This document shows positions 35,561-46,956 of a stretch of 64,000 bases of DNA, piece after piece. The DNA lies in NCBI GenBank assembly GCA_964020085.1, contig OZ026602.1, forward strand, positions 28,013,977-28,077,976, in the 5' to 3' direction. The position numbers were made by a program, and so were the translations under genes. This stretch comes from Micromussa lordhowensis (Eukaryota > Cnidaria > Anthozoa > Scleractinia > Lobophylliidae). How positions within the stretch are numbered: the first letter of the stretch is position 1; every line of letters starts with the position of its first letter. The notes below the pieces were generated by a model. It saw only the letters and a list, made by a program, of their open reading frames with translations. It ran no database searches and was not told the DNA's origin.

Positions 35561-36589
35561 GTGCAGTGGAGTAGCTGTGAAGTAAGTTGTAATGGTAGAG
35601 TCTAGTGGTGATAGAGGTTAACTAGGGTATAGTTGTTTTCATTGAGTGGAATAAGGTGAGTGGAGTTTTAAATAATAGAGTGCTGCTCTCTTGGTGGAGT
35701 AGAGTACAGTCGATATGACTTGAGTTGAGTTGTAATCCTAGAGTGTAGTTGTGTTGGTGGGGTAGAGTACAGTAGATAGGAGTCGAGTTGTAATGGTAGA
35801 ATGTAGTTGTCTTCGCGGGGTAAAGATTAGTTCAGTTGTGACTATTGAGTATAGTTATGTTGGTAGCTTGCAGGTAGAGCTGTTATAGTAGAGTACGGAA
35901 AAGTTTAGTGTAGGTGAGAGCAGTCCAAAAAAGCTGTATAATGGTGTTGCCGTATACTACAGTTGCAGTAGAGTGGAATCTCAATATAGTGCCGTACACG
36001 TGAAAAGATTAAAGTAAGCTCTATTGGATGCTAATTGTTAAACAATATACTGTATAAACTTCTCAAACATGCAAAAACATTTTCCCCCGAAGTACTTAGA
36101 TACCTACTAGAAAAGAACCAAAGTTGATATATGTGGAAGGCAGTCGAGATAGTCGAGCATAAAAAAAACTCCACCGAAATTTTCTATCCAATTTCGTGCC
36201 AGGTATAAGTAAATAAGGACGATAGATAAGTACAGACAATTTTATTTCCTTAATTAAATTAATATGGTGTCTTAGTTTATTTTGTTATATATCAAACTGT
36301 ATTTATAAAATAGTTAAAAATGGAATTGTAAAGTAGTAATTGTGGAATAAATAAACTCTCTACTCGTAACAAAAAAAAACATAAAGGAAGAGAGAAACAA
36401 AAAAAAGATTTACTTTTTTTTAGCAACTTTTTCAATTTTTAAGTAACTTTCATTAGAAAAAGCAACTTTTTGCCTTGTTTGGTTGAACTTTTAAGCAACT
36501 TTTTGGGAAAGCTCAAGCAACTAGTAGGAAGCCCTAGATGCCCCTGAAGGTCAAAAGCCCATAAAAGTCAAACAAGACGCCCCTATTTG
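35561..36589. other. Decaying minisatellite tail and AT-rich spacer
   Basis: Sequence up to about 35900 still shows scattered GTAGAGT and GTTGTAAT blocks. Beyond that it is AT-rich without open frames of interest. Near 36418-36510 a short AGCAACTTTT/AAGTAACTTT motif recurs about five times. Confidence 0.5.
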
Positions 36590-37185
36590 TTGGATGCCCC
36601 CATTTGTCAGACGCCCTTATTAGTCAGACGCCCCTGTTTGTCAGATGCCCCTATATGTCAGACGCCCGTATTTGTCAGACACCCCTATATGTAAGATGCT
36701 CCTATTTGACAGACATCCTTATATGTCAGATGCGCCTATATTTCACACGCCCCTATTTGTCTGACGCCCCCGTTTGTAAGACGCCCCTATTTGTCAGAAG
36801 GCCCTATTTGTAAGACGAACCTATGTGTCAGGTGGCCCTATTTGTAAGACTACCCTATATGTCAGACACCCCTATTTGTCAGATGCCCCTATATGTCAAG
36901 TGCCCTTATTTGTCAGACGCCCCTATTTGTCAGAAGGCCCTCTTTGTAAGACGACCCTATATGTCAGATGCCCTTACTTGTCAGACAACCCTATTTGTCA
37001 GATGCCCCTATTTGTCAGATGCCCGTATTTTTCAGACGCCCCTATTTGTCAGATGCCCCTATTTGTCAGAAGGCCCTCTTTGTAAGACGACCCTATATGT
37101 CAGACGCCCTTAATTGTCAGACGCCCCTATTTGTCAGATGCCCCTATTTGTCAGATGCCCTTATTTGTAAGGCGACCCTATATGT
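36590..37185. repeat. 17-bp minisatellite, ~35 copies
   Basis: Consensus CAGATGCCCCTATTTGT, with frequent variants CAGACGCCC, AAGACG and TATATGT. Because 17 is not a multiple of three, all three frames cycle through the array, so each opens a similar Ser/Asp/Pro/Leu-rich frame. These are not proteins. Confidence 0.95.
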
Positions 37186-37352
37186 CCGGCGCGTGAAGTA
37201 TATAGATCGTTTTCATGTGACATCGGCGCTTTCTAAAATCCAAAACTAAAGAGCCATCATATTTTTTATCCGCATGAGGCATAAGAGACGATTTATTTAT
37301 ATCTGTTTACAATTTTAAAGCTCCATAGCGTACTTTGTTTGGAAACCACAGT

Positions 37353-37391
<39 letters not shown>

Positions 37392-37543
37392 CTACGATCG
37401 CATTTGTCGAAAAATATTTAACTATCTCAAGATTTGTAGCCTTTTAGAAGTTAGAGCATTGGGAACAGTACTTATGTAAATGCTTGTTTGTTAAGTACAG
37501 ATAGTCAGTCGCCTAGATAGGCAATGTCAGTTACACTGTTTGT

Positions 37544-37580
37544 CACCATGTTGGTGCACATCTGATGTGCACCAACATGG
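37544..37580. repeat. Perfect short hairpin, 16-bp arms
   Basis: CCATGTTGGTGCACAT and ATGTGCACCAACATGG are exact inverted copies separated by CTG. It is isolated, with no neighbouring repeat or open frame that explains it. Confidence 0.85.
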
Positions 37581-38033
37581 CGTTTCCATACTGAGCTCTG
37601 TAAATTTCTACGAAACATTTCGACGAATATCTGCGGTTTGGGAAAACGCACAGACCTAAACCTTGGAAAAGTGTTTTCTTTATTTAGTTCCAATAAGATC
37701 ACAATTTCTTGACTTTATCCACTGAATGGTTTTCGATTTATTTATTTATTTTATTGCGTGACAGTGAAAACGATCTATTGATGTAATCGGCCTCTCTAAA
37801 GTCCATTGTCTCTTTCCTGAATAAAAAACGATTATCGAAATTATATAGATAAAAACACAAATTAACCTTTAAATATATGCTCTTTGTCGTAACAGTGGAT
37901 GATTATTACCTTCAGTCTTACCTCTCTACATGAAAATATGTGTAAGTAAGACGAAGGACATGGAATCTAGTTTTCGTGAAAACCTCTGTTCTTGGAACCT
38001 GAGCAAACCACGTACAGCTGTTGGTAACGCTGG

Positions 38034-38262
38034 GGATATGGAGAAAGCAGGATTAACGATGATGGTCAAATTCAACTCGTTCATCATCCTGAAAGTGTGT
38101 TCATGGGATCTGAGATGAATGTCAAACAGCAACCATGAAAAGTTTCCTTTATAAAGAAAAAACGCGCTCAAAAAGGCGCTCAACTAAGGCCTGAATATCT
38201 CTATCCTGTAAAAGGTGATGTTAAACGTGATTGTGTCCAAATGGACATTTATCAATTTTAGT
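38034..38262 (+). pseudogene. Truncated copy of the 40.0-40.9 kb DUF7869-like gene
   Basis: About 210 bp match 40657-40860 at more than 90 percent identity by eye, including CTCGTTCATCATCCTGAAAG and CTGAATATCTCTATCCTGTA. An in-frame stop (TGA after AACAGCAACCA) and small indels make it non-functional. It sits directly upstream of a Penelope-like remnant. Confidence 0.85.
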
Positions 38263-38412
38263 ACCATCGTTGTCACAATCCTTAATAGGATACACGACTG
38301 ACTTTGTACAGCTAAACACTAATGAATCAGTCAGAGTAAATCAATTACCCTTCTTTAATGATATGTTGTGACATTATGAATTATACCATTGGCAAAAGAA
38401 CACACATTCTGA

Positions 38413-38640
38413 ACCCTTATGGGACAAAAGAACAAATGCCCACTTAACGGAAACTGCCTCCAATCATCAGTAATCTTCCAAGCAACCGTCAAACTTAACG
38501 ACAATAACACTTCTGAAACATACATCGGACTTACAGAAAACGACTTCAAGACAAGATACAGAAACCACGCTGCATCATTCCGCCACGCAAAACACAGGAA
38601 CTCTACCGAACTCAGCAAACATATCTGGACCCAACATTAA
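38413..38640 (+). mobile_element. Penelope-like element remnant: GIY-YIG endonuclease domain
   Basis: The open frame from 38413 (ATG 38419) to TAA 38640 encodes a CPLNGNC cysteine pair, then TYIGLTENDFKTRYRNH, SFRHA and TELSKHIW. This is the pattern of the C-terminal GIY-YIG endonuclease of Penelope-like retroelements. The reverse transcriptase part is absent upstream, so the copy is 5'-truncated, as is usual for these elements. The hammerhead motif at 38902-38944 lies in its 3' flank in the same orientation. Confidence 0.82.
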
Positions 38641-38901
38641 CCACTATTTCACGGCGTATCATTTCATCTAGCGCATCCTACAACAGCTCAAGAAAAAGAT
38701 GTACTCTCTGTCTTAAAGAGAAATTTTTAATCATCTGTCGACCCGATCTGTCGTCACTTAACAAACGTAACGAACTCGTCTCTTCTTGCCACCACAGAAA
38801 CAAAGCGTTGTTACGGAACAACTAAACATTTAAATATCTCAAATGTTCCGGAACAACAATTACGTATATAAACGATGGTTATGAATATTCTTATCATTCA
38901 A

Positions 38902-38944
38902 ATCCCTGAAGAGTGAGAGATCACGAAACAGGCTTGTCGGGATG
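38902..38944 (+). ncRNA. Hammerhead ribozyme motif of a Penelope-like element
   Basis: All core parts are present in order: CTGAAGA (38906-38912), stem II GTGA/TCAC with loop GAGA (38913-38924), GAAA (38925-38928), a very short stem III ACA...TGT, and C at 38938 as the cleavage-site base. Stem I pairs TCC with GGG(A). Small hammerheads with minimal stem III are known from Penelope-like elements and are thought to act best as dimers. It lies about 260 bp 3' of the GIY-YIG frame on the same strand. Confidence 0.72.
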
Positions 38945-40007
38945 AAAGTGTAGTGTTTTCCTATTTTCAACGTATATATTACGCTCTACTTTAATGTATC
39001 AAGCACTATACTACGGAAAAATCGAAACACAGACTTCATATATATATATACATTATATATATATCTGAGTGGTTTTGCAAAAACAAAGCAAAAAATTAGG
39101 CCAATAGTGTTGCACGAACACAAAGAAGAAAACTACAATATATTTACAGTGTGACTACTTGAACCAGACCACTTGAAAAAGCAAAGAGTTAATACGTAAG
39201 AATAAAGGATAGCGCTTTTTATCCTCAAATAAACCAATAACATTGGACAACATGAACAGTTCTTAACAAATTTGAAAATCCAACAAAGTGCGAAGTATTG
39301 CTAACCCATCAGGAACTTTGCAATTTACTGATTGGTTAGTTTCCATCCGTAAATGTTGTACATTTCTTAACGGTTTCGGTTCAATTGTCTCAAAGTGAGT
39401 TTTCAAGCTAAATTTTTCCAGCGAAAATAGTAATAACTGTTATTATAATTCGCCGTCAAAGACTGAATATCTAAGAGCGCCAAAAACGGAGAGGAGTCGA
39501 TAGTGTTTATTTCTTCACGTCAAACAGACTATTACTTTCCGTCAAGAGAAGCTACCATTTCATTGTTCTCATTTTTCTTGCTTGGCCGTTACGCACTCTC
39601 TAATCACAACGTGGCTTCATTTTAGCAACCTTCTGTAATGAAAAGACAACAGTTTATTTCTTTTTGCAGGTAGAAGCTTGTTTTTACGGTTACGTATTCT
39701 TAAACGGAAATCAAACTTTTTTCTCGAAACAATAGGGCTTAGTTGTATTTCTGAACAGATCTAAAGTCTTATTTCTACTCCTGGGTGCAAGGAATGTCCG
39801 AAACCAATCTGTTCTGACGCGCACAATTAATTATTCCTTAATTATTTCTCAAATTGTCTTATATCTGCTACAAAGAAGTTTACATTCTTAACGTTACTTT
39901 TTAAGTCATGTTAAACCAAAGAATACAGAAACACAGCCTCGAAATAGAAGATTTGAACAGAAATTATACAATGCTCTGTGTAGTATTATATTAATAGGTA
40001 TGGTCAT
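38945..40007. other. AT-rich spacer with (TA)n tract
   Basis: A (TA)n run lies at about 39038-39065. I found no convincing exon. The N-terminal part of the DUF7869-like gene at 40008 would be expected here on the plus strand, but its Cys-rich segments are not visible. Confidence 0.4.
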
Positions 40008-40937
40008 ATGGAAGCACGAGCAGAGATATTCCCAAAGATGTTGACCTTACAGATGAATTTTGACAAGTCACTCAAAACACCTAAAGTCAGTGCGCAAGAT
40101 TCATATTACAAACTGAAACTTAAAACACATCAGATGGGTATTTACTGTGCAGACAACGAAAGTATTCATTGTTTCCTCTACGATGAAACCGTCGGTACCA
40201 CTGGACCAAATGAGATAATATCGCTCTTGGATTACTTACTAAATGTTCTCGAAGATGAACTGGGAAAGCATGACCACATTATTATATGGTGTGACAATGC
40301 ACCTAGACAGTTCAAAGAATGCTACTTGTTTTTCTACCTTGATCACTTAATTAGAAATAAGCAATTCTTAAGAGCTGATTTAAAATTCTTGCCTGAGGGT
40401 CATACCTACTCTGTTTGTGATAGACGATTTGGACCTATGCAAAGGCTCTTCCAAAACGAAGAAGTTGCTGATGTCCCAAGGACATGGGCAAACATTTTTC
40501 AAGAGAGCAACCTGTCAAATCTCTTGGTTCACTGGGTCACACTAGATATGATTAAAGACTATAAATCATTTCTCCAGATACAGTATGTCAGCCGAAATGA
40601 AGACTTAGACAAGGAAAAATTTGAAGGTAAAGACACCACTTGGCTCAATTTCGGATATGGAGAAAGCGGAATTAACGATGATGGTCAAATTCAACTCGTT
40701 CATCATCCTGAAAGTGTGTTCATGGGATCTGAGATGAATGTCAAACAGCCACCAAGAAAAGTTTCCTTTATAAAGAGAAAACAAGGCGCTCAACTAAGGC
40801 CTGAATATCTCTATCCTGTAAAAGGTGATGTTAAACACGGATGTGTCCAAATGGCACAGAAGTACCTATCTAAAAGTGCAGTTCATTTTTATCAATCTCT
40901 GCATCGATCGAAGAGTGACAATTATAGCTACATGTAA
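40008..40937 (+). CDS. DUF7869-like protein (C-terminal region), possible transposase-derived gene
   Basis: A continuous frame of 309 residues, with ATG at 40008 as the first methionine. It shows the three landmarks of the multicopy DUF7869 family: an acidic site after a beta strand (FLYDETVGTTGPNE, about residue 55), WCDNAPRQFK (about 95) and LPEGHTYSVCDRRFG (about 127). Their spacing and the D...D...D pattern suggest an RNase H-like fold, but catalysis is not established. The usual N-terminal cysteine-rich and linker regions are missing, so either upstream exons were lost or the gene is truncated. A 210-bp fragment of it is duplicated at 38034. It ends in TAA with no downstream frame continuing. 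Confidence 0.65.
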   Translation: MEARAEIFPKMLTLQMNFDKSLKTPKVSAQDSYYKLKLKTHQMGIYCADNESIHCFLYDETVGTTGPNEIISLLDYLLNVLEDELGKHDHIIIWCDNAPRQFKECYLFFYLDHLIRNKQFLRADLKFLPEGHTYSVCDRRFGPMQRLFQNEEVADVPRTWANIFQESNLSNLLVHWVTLDMIKDYKSFLQIQYVSRNEDLDKEKFEGKDTTWLNFGYGESGINDDGQIQLVHHPESVFMGSEMNVKQPPRKVSFIKRKQGAQLRPEYLYPVKGDVKHGCVQMAQKYLSKSAVHFYQSLHRSKSDNYSYM

Positions 40938-41129
40938 AGTGGGAAAAACATTGACATGGAGAACTTCAAGTGCTTGACCCCGAATTCATCATATTAACTT
41001 CTAGCGACATCGTAGACATCGATGCGCAGTTAATCGACTTGTGGGAACTACATTGAATCTCGTTTTTTTAGCAGCATAAATGTGACCCGATTTGCGAAAA
41101 GGGGGCTTAAGGTGAAAAAAACGAAAACA

Positions 41130-41235
41130 CGTCTTTTAGCGTTTTCAACGAAAACGAGTTTAAACACCGTTTAAACGCTTTTCAATAACGTTTAAACGCC
41201 GTTTGAATAACGTTTAAACGCTGTTTTAAAAAAAA
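41130..41235. repeat. Cluster of GTTTAAACG palindromes
   Basis: About five copies of GTTTAAAC within 100 bp, interleaved with ACGAAAACG-type sequence. Each is an 8-bp palindrome and the spacing is 15-20 bp. It is simple sequence of unknown role. Confidence 0.75.
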
Positions 41236-43059
41236 ATTCAAACATGACGAAAACGCGTTTAATGCAACCTTAATGCAATGGCTGTTCAAATTAAACACTG
41301 CTATCTACGTGTAAATTATGTAAGCCTAACATCAATCGCTATAATTATTTCATTTTGATACTGTTGCCACTACTTGAATAGTAATCTTACCTACACTGAC
41401 CTACACTATGTACGAAGTCAGTTAAACACGTAACTTTGTTGCGTCGCATTGCGAGATGTAATATGAAATTCTATTTTAAAAAAAAACAGGTCCAAGGAGA
41501 GAAGAACTTTGTACATTGTCGGCCGTTTGTCGCGGCTATAATTTGTTTCCAATCGGGAAAGAGATGAAATAAACCTCGCCAGAAAGAGGTGGAGAAATTT
41601 AAAATATTGTAAGTTTTAGTTTTAGGATTCATTCGTAATATAAACAAAAAATTTGCTACAACAATTTAAATTTGCTGACTAATAATCACCAAAGCTGTTG
41701 CATGATGAGTAACCTCTAAAATGAGTCGAATGAATCAATCAGTAAGAACATGCACGGTAAGAGTCCTCACAATCTGTTTAGTATATGAGTTTGTTACCTG
41801 GTTTACTGGAGGGTATCATCAGGTTTTCTTCAGTATCTTCGACTATCCTGTACTGTATTTGTACGCAAAATGTTCTTGACTTTGAAACATCCAACGGTCA
41901 CTCTCCTTTCAACCGTTTTAGCGCGACCCGCTGATGACAGTGGTAGCCTAGCCGCTTTGGGTCACGTCACGCAACACGCAATACATAAAGTAATTTATTT
42001 TGAGCTGAGATCATTTTCCTGCTTCATTTTTCATGCCTGCTTTCATCTTGTAAATCTCTCTCCGCAAGCATTCTATTCATTTGTGGGAAATGCACTCTAC
42101 ATCTTCTTTGTCATTCTAACATAAAAAAAATTCCCCTTCAACCAGTGATAATAAGTAAAAGCTCGTGCATTACTGAAGTGAAGACCTACTAGTGGCCACC
42201 ATCACCATAAATGGAAAAAGATATCATAAGAAATAGAATATTTACTTCCATTTATTTTCACCGACAAGGAAAAGCAAAGGCAGGCCTGCACAGACTCCCA
42301 TGCCCAAATCCCGAATGTGGTTTTTGTGGTTGTGCCGCATTATCAAAGACTTCAAATTATAGTTTTCCTGTTTGATTCTATCTTTTGTAAGATATGAGCG
42401 GAGGATTTTAAAGGAGAGAGATTCATAAAAGAATCCATCCTACTGAGACATCAAAACTCACTACAAACTGACGGAAACCTTTCAATCTACCCATTTTACC
42501 TCGTGCCACACTCCAGGGTTATTTTTAATTGATCAAAGGCGAAGCAATCTGACTGCTTAGAACAAACTCTTCAAAACAACATGAAGAGTGCTTTGCAAAC
42601 TTTAAACGACACCTCGAAGCACGCAGGTATCCAAAGAAATAAAAATTGTATAGAAGGTTCCCTGTCAGAGAAATGTGTGAAAAAGCTGAATTCATGTTTG
42701 GATAGAAACAAATCGATCGCAGCAGATATAAATTAGCGTGTTCTACGGTTCTCGTTTGTTTTAATTATTCTACAAGCCTAAGTTTCGGCGATTTCCCTTC
42801 ATTAAGAATTTGACGAAAGGGCCGAGACCGCTACGAAATTGACGCACTAGGTTTTTAAATTAAGAAGCGACAATTAATCGTAAAGATAATTCTGCATTAA
42901 CGACAACAGCAAGGGTTGTGAAAGCCAAGCACGATCTCGCTCACATTGCTTTACAGCAGGTAAATCAAAGCAAACCATAACGAACCTTAATCAATTGCAA
43001 TCCACGCGAAAAAGGACGACAGCACAACGGTGTCACAACCTCGCGTGTTGTTCGTGGCG

Positions 43060-43172
43060 CAATACATTCTGGTAGAAGGTGCAATGCATTCTGGTAAAAA
43101 GGTGCAATGCATTCTGCTAGAAGGCGCAATGCATTCTGGTAAAAAGGCGCAATGCATTCTGGTAAAAAGTGA
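43060..43172. repeat. 23-24-bp tandem repeat, five copies
   Basis: Units of GCAATGCATTCTGGTAAAAAGG with variants GGTAGAAGG and GCTAGAAGG. Every unit contains an ATGCAT palindrome. It is followed near 43225 by a GCTCGCTACGCTCGCTACGC palindromic stretch. Confidence 0.88.
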
Positions 43173-43408
43173 TGAATTCGAGAATCGTACTCCCTTTTAT
43201 ATATTCTACTTAAATCCTGTTTATGTTGCTGCTCGCTCGCTACGCTCGCTACGCAGCAATTAAAAAACACGAACTCCTGAAAAAAAAACTTTTAAGGGTT
43301 CAGATTGTTGAAAAATTAACCTCGTTCAGTTTCATACCAACTACCAGTATGCAGAGTAAATCTGGAATGACGACTTAGTAATAACTCTAATTCAATTACA
43401 CAGCTAGG

Positions 43409-43786
43409 AGAAAAACCAATGCCAGTGCAGTCCCTGAAAATGATGATGAGGACGACACCCTGATTCCTCCAGCCCCCAAAAAGAAGAAGGAAGAGGAATT
43501 GTATGAAGCGTATCTAGAGGGAAAGGCCCAGAGAGAGTCGGGATGGCGTTTGTTGCGTTTGGGCGGGGAGAACAAAAAAGGGGGAGATAAGGAAGCCGAG
43601 GAGAATGTTAGAAGAGAAAGCGAAAGGGAAGAGAGGGCATTGGCGGGAAAGAACAAAGAGAAAGAGACCGAGGAGAATGGTAAAAGAGAGATAGAAACGC
43701 GAGAAAAGGAAGAGGAAAAGCAAAGAAAGAAAGTGGAAAAGACTTCTTATGCGCACGAAACTTTCAAGAACTGGAATGTCAAGTAA
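43409..43786 (+). CDS. Highly charged coiled-coil exon, unrecognised
   Basis: An open frame running from a possible acceptor (CACAGCTAG, 43401-43409) to TAA at 43786. It begins with an acidic patch (ENDDEDD), a Pro-rich basic patch (PPAPKKKK) and then Glu/Lys/Arg-rich helix for the last 80 residues. If real it is the final exon of a gene starting upstream. Composition alone cannot name it. It is convergent with the DUF7869-like pseudogene that ends at 43873. Confidence 0.4.
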   Translation, partial: RKTNASAVPENDDEDDTLIPPAPKKKKEEELYEAYLEGKAQRESGWRLLRLGGENKKGGDKEAEENVRRESEREERALAGKNKEKETEENGKREIETREKEEEKQRKKVEKTSYAHETFKNWNVK

Positions 43787-43872
43787 CAATTTGACCAAAT
43801 ACAAATGAATGTTGTCGTTGAAGATGTCTGTGATGTCCATCAGTTTACATGCAGGCACTTTCACAACATGAC

Positions 43873-46108
43873 TCATTTATGGTTTAGGAGCAATAAGGTC
43901 CTCTGTGCCTTCTTTGCAGAACTGACGAATTTCATTAAAAAGGTACAGTTTCCTTTGCTGATCCAAACCTTTGGGCTCCAAAGCAGCAGGAAGGTTGCTG
44001 GGGGCAGAGAATCTTCCGTACGCAATATACTAAAGCTTTCTTCAGTTCCATCTGAAAATTGCTTGTAAAATATAACACCTGGCCTTTCGCTTTTAAACTG
44101 AAAGTGGTGGTACTTCTTGATGTTTGGAAACTTCTTGAAAAAGGGTGACAGAAAGGAAACCCAGTCATAAACGGGTACAATTGTTGAACCATTATGCAAG
44201 GAACATAGCTGTGCAACATTGACCCCACTAACAGTCGAAGTGTCTACAACAGTTGCTAACTTGTACAGCGAAGAAACAAAACATTTTCTAAAAGATTGTT
44301 TTAAAAGGCCAAAGCACCAGTCACATGCAAATTTGGTGTGACCCACAATTAGAAAGCTGTATGTACAAGACTGATGTAGTCCAATTATTACCCTCCACGC
44401 CAAATACCAAAGTACATAAGAGTTTTTGTTTTGACCACAACAATTATCTGCGTGGAGATGCACTTCTGTTTCCCCTATTCCATGATTTTCAAAAAAGTAG
44501 TGTAGATAACTTATAGTTGCATTTGCACCCTTCCCCATACTACCAGCTTCGTCGATCAAAAAATTTACTTGTCTGGGCAATGACTCGCAGCATACACCAA
44601 AAATTCCTACCTTACGTGGAACTTAAAGTAAATGGGACCAGGTTGCATAGGATTTGACGGCAAATGAACTTGTTCTGCGTAATCAAAAGAATAGTGCATC
44701 TTCCCCTTAAAAGAACAGGGTGTTCTTGTCGTAGTGAAATTAAGATTGTTTACTATTGATTTTATGCTTTCCTTACTTTCGTTACATGCACTTTTGTAAA
44801 GGCTCCTTTCTCGCTCGGCATTCAATAGGTGCCTTTCTTGTTCTCGAACAATGCCAGTCTTCTCGTTGTCTGGTAAGTTGGCTGAGCGATAAATGCTGGT
44901 ATTGTTTTTTTGACAGGTATAACATAAGTCAGTCATGGGCTTTGTAATTCTTACTTTCAGCCGAGTGTTGTTCCACAAATCTACAAATTTAGAATACGAA
45001 ACTACAGGGAGTCCTGCTGTTAAAGATGATTGTTCATACAGTCTGTGAATGCTTGCTTTTGTATTAGACGATGGCAACAATCTGATATCTGACCGTTTAA
45101 ACCCAGGAACTCTACCCGGGAGAGCAACAGCATGCTCCTCTGCATAATTGTCGAGAAAGGAGACAACGTTTTGGAGTGTCCATTGAACAGACGCCAATGG
45201 GCATCCTTCCTTTGTTGCCATGGGTACGAGGCAAGATCCCGTGTTCCTTGAAATGTTTTTTTAGGTTCCCGAGACGTCTCTTCCCTATTCCATACAGAAT
45301 TAGGAAAACATCTTTGCAAACTGGAGCACCTAACAAAAGACAATTGAAATGAGCAACTTTAATGCAAGGACATGGGACAGTTAAGAAATTGATGATGTCT
45401 TGACCTGCTCCCTTGCACAGAGAAGAGTGTGACTGAGTGACTGCAGGGCAACCACGTTCCCAGGGCCTTTCCCTGAAATTCGTCTTAAACAAAACTGAGT
45501 TTGCAGTACTTAGATCACGTAAGCAAGAAATCTGTACAACAACAGAGTGCATGTGTAATAAATCTGATAAATCTGACCAGGTATGCAAACATCTTGTCCC
45601 TTATTAAGTGAATAGCAATAGTTACATGAGATTTACTTCGAAATCTAAAGTACGTGCGTGCCCTCTTCCTTTTTCTTTGTTGCCGACTGGAGAAAGAAAT
45701 GTCACCTTGTCTAGTGCATGCGTCAAATTGTGAAAGTACAACCATGTCCAACTCAGAAGAGGTCATCTCAAGACAAATCTGTCGATGTTCTAAAACTTGT
45801 TCTACTGAATAACTCTTACTGCAACTTTCTCCCTCACTGCCATGCAAACACCCACAGCCCTTGTTCATAAACGATTCAACTTTTTGTCTATCGTTAACGT
45901 CACACTCTGTCCATTCAATTTCGGGACCCAGCGACTCGATACTGTTGTCAGGTTCCTCTTCTGAATTTGACGATTCGTTTTCATCGCTATTCGACTCATC
46001 AGCGAATATCTGCTCTCGATCGTGTGTGAAATAAAGTTTCTCTGCTGTCTGCAAGTCATTCGAAAATGATGAAGGAGTGGTTGATGCATTTAAAAATGTG
46101 TGATCCAT
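43873..46108 (-). pseudogene. DUF7869-family gene with two frameshifts
   Basis: Exon 1 is 45637-46108 (ATG at 46108; acidic N-terminus, CGCLHG cysteine pair, LEHRQICLEM helix). A 307-bp intron (45330-45636, GTAAAT...TTAG) joins in phase to exon 2, 43873-45329. Exon 2 contains CKDVFLILYGIGKRRL, LPGRVPGFKRSD, ITKPMTDLCYTCQKN, MHYSFDYAEQVHLPS, then PRQVNFLIDEA, HADNCCGQNKN and VGHTKFACDWCFGLLK, all family landmarks in the right order. Two single-base changes break it: an extra base near 45175 and a missing base near 44622. The second returns to the original frame, so the middle ~180 codons are in another frame. The family is multicopy in cnidarians and behaves like a mobile or transposase-derived gene; the D...D...D pattern suggests an RNase H-like fold (inference). 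Confidence 0.8.
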
Positions 46109-46571
46109 TTTGTGGATACAGAGTTTCTTCAGTACTGACAGGGTGATACTGAGAAGTTCTATTAAGAAGTTACGTTTCGTGACAATTTCAAGTTATCTTA
46201 CCTGGGCGGGATCCTCATAAAACGGAAGTGTAGATTACATTCATTTCATTGCCAAGTGATTGAGAAGTATAACAAACTTACTTTTACAAAGATTTGGGTA
46301 ATGAAAGCATCTATATTCATCATTTTACAATCCCCCAGAAATGTCCATTTCCAAGATTGAAGCCAACGCAAAAGTGCATGCGTTGCGTGTGTTGGGACCG
46401 GAATACAGTAATAAAACAGAGTTTATCAGTTAATTGACAATAAACTACATCAACTGACGTGCGTCCTGGGATATACTTCATGAAAGCAGATACGAAAGTC
46501 ACTGGTAGTAGTACATATAAATGCAGTCCACTTGAATAAGATAATACCAAAGGACTCAGTATTCAACCGAC

Positions 46572-46956
46572 ATGGAACGCTGTGCAACTGCTTGGAATGA
46601 TTCTTCCTCTAAGGATGAACAACTGCATCCCATGGACGTGGCTCTCGATGCTTTAAAGCACTTGAAGCTGGGGCTCAGTAAGATGGAATGTGCAGCATGT
46701 ATGTACGAGACAGAATATGCACCATGGGATGATCTGTACAATACAAGAGTCCACCCATTTAGACAGCAGTTTAAAAATACTTATGAAGGTATGGGAGAAT
46801 TTTAGCTTTCTTACTATTTTCTATTTTAGAAATATCTGACCCACAAAGTTGACACCGTGAAATCCTTATTTTCCAGTTCTCAAGATATCCATAGAGGCAA
46901 TGGAACAAATGGTAGCAAAGGACAAAGTTCTGGATCATCGCTTCTTCGAGAAATAG
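46572..46956 (+). CDS. Small two-exon protein, 98 residues, unrecognised
   Basis: Exons 46572-46788 and 46877-46956 join in phase across GTATGG...TTCCAG. The product is acidic, with one CAAC motif and a C-terminal helix. The start is the ATG at 46572 and the stop is TAG at 46956. An AATAAA lies near 47068. Clean splice phase and a short intron argue that it is real, but I recognise no family. Confidence 0.5.

Noticed and set aside
36604..37249. Periodic open frames that look like a repeat protein
   Set aside because: The 17-bp period makes all three frames cycle through the same peptides, which is the signature of a minisatellite and not of selection on one frame.
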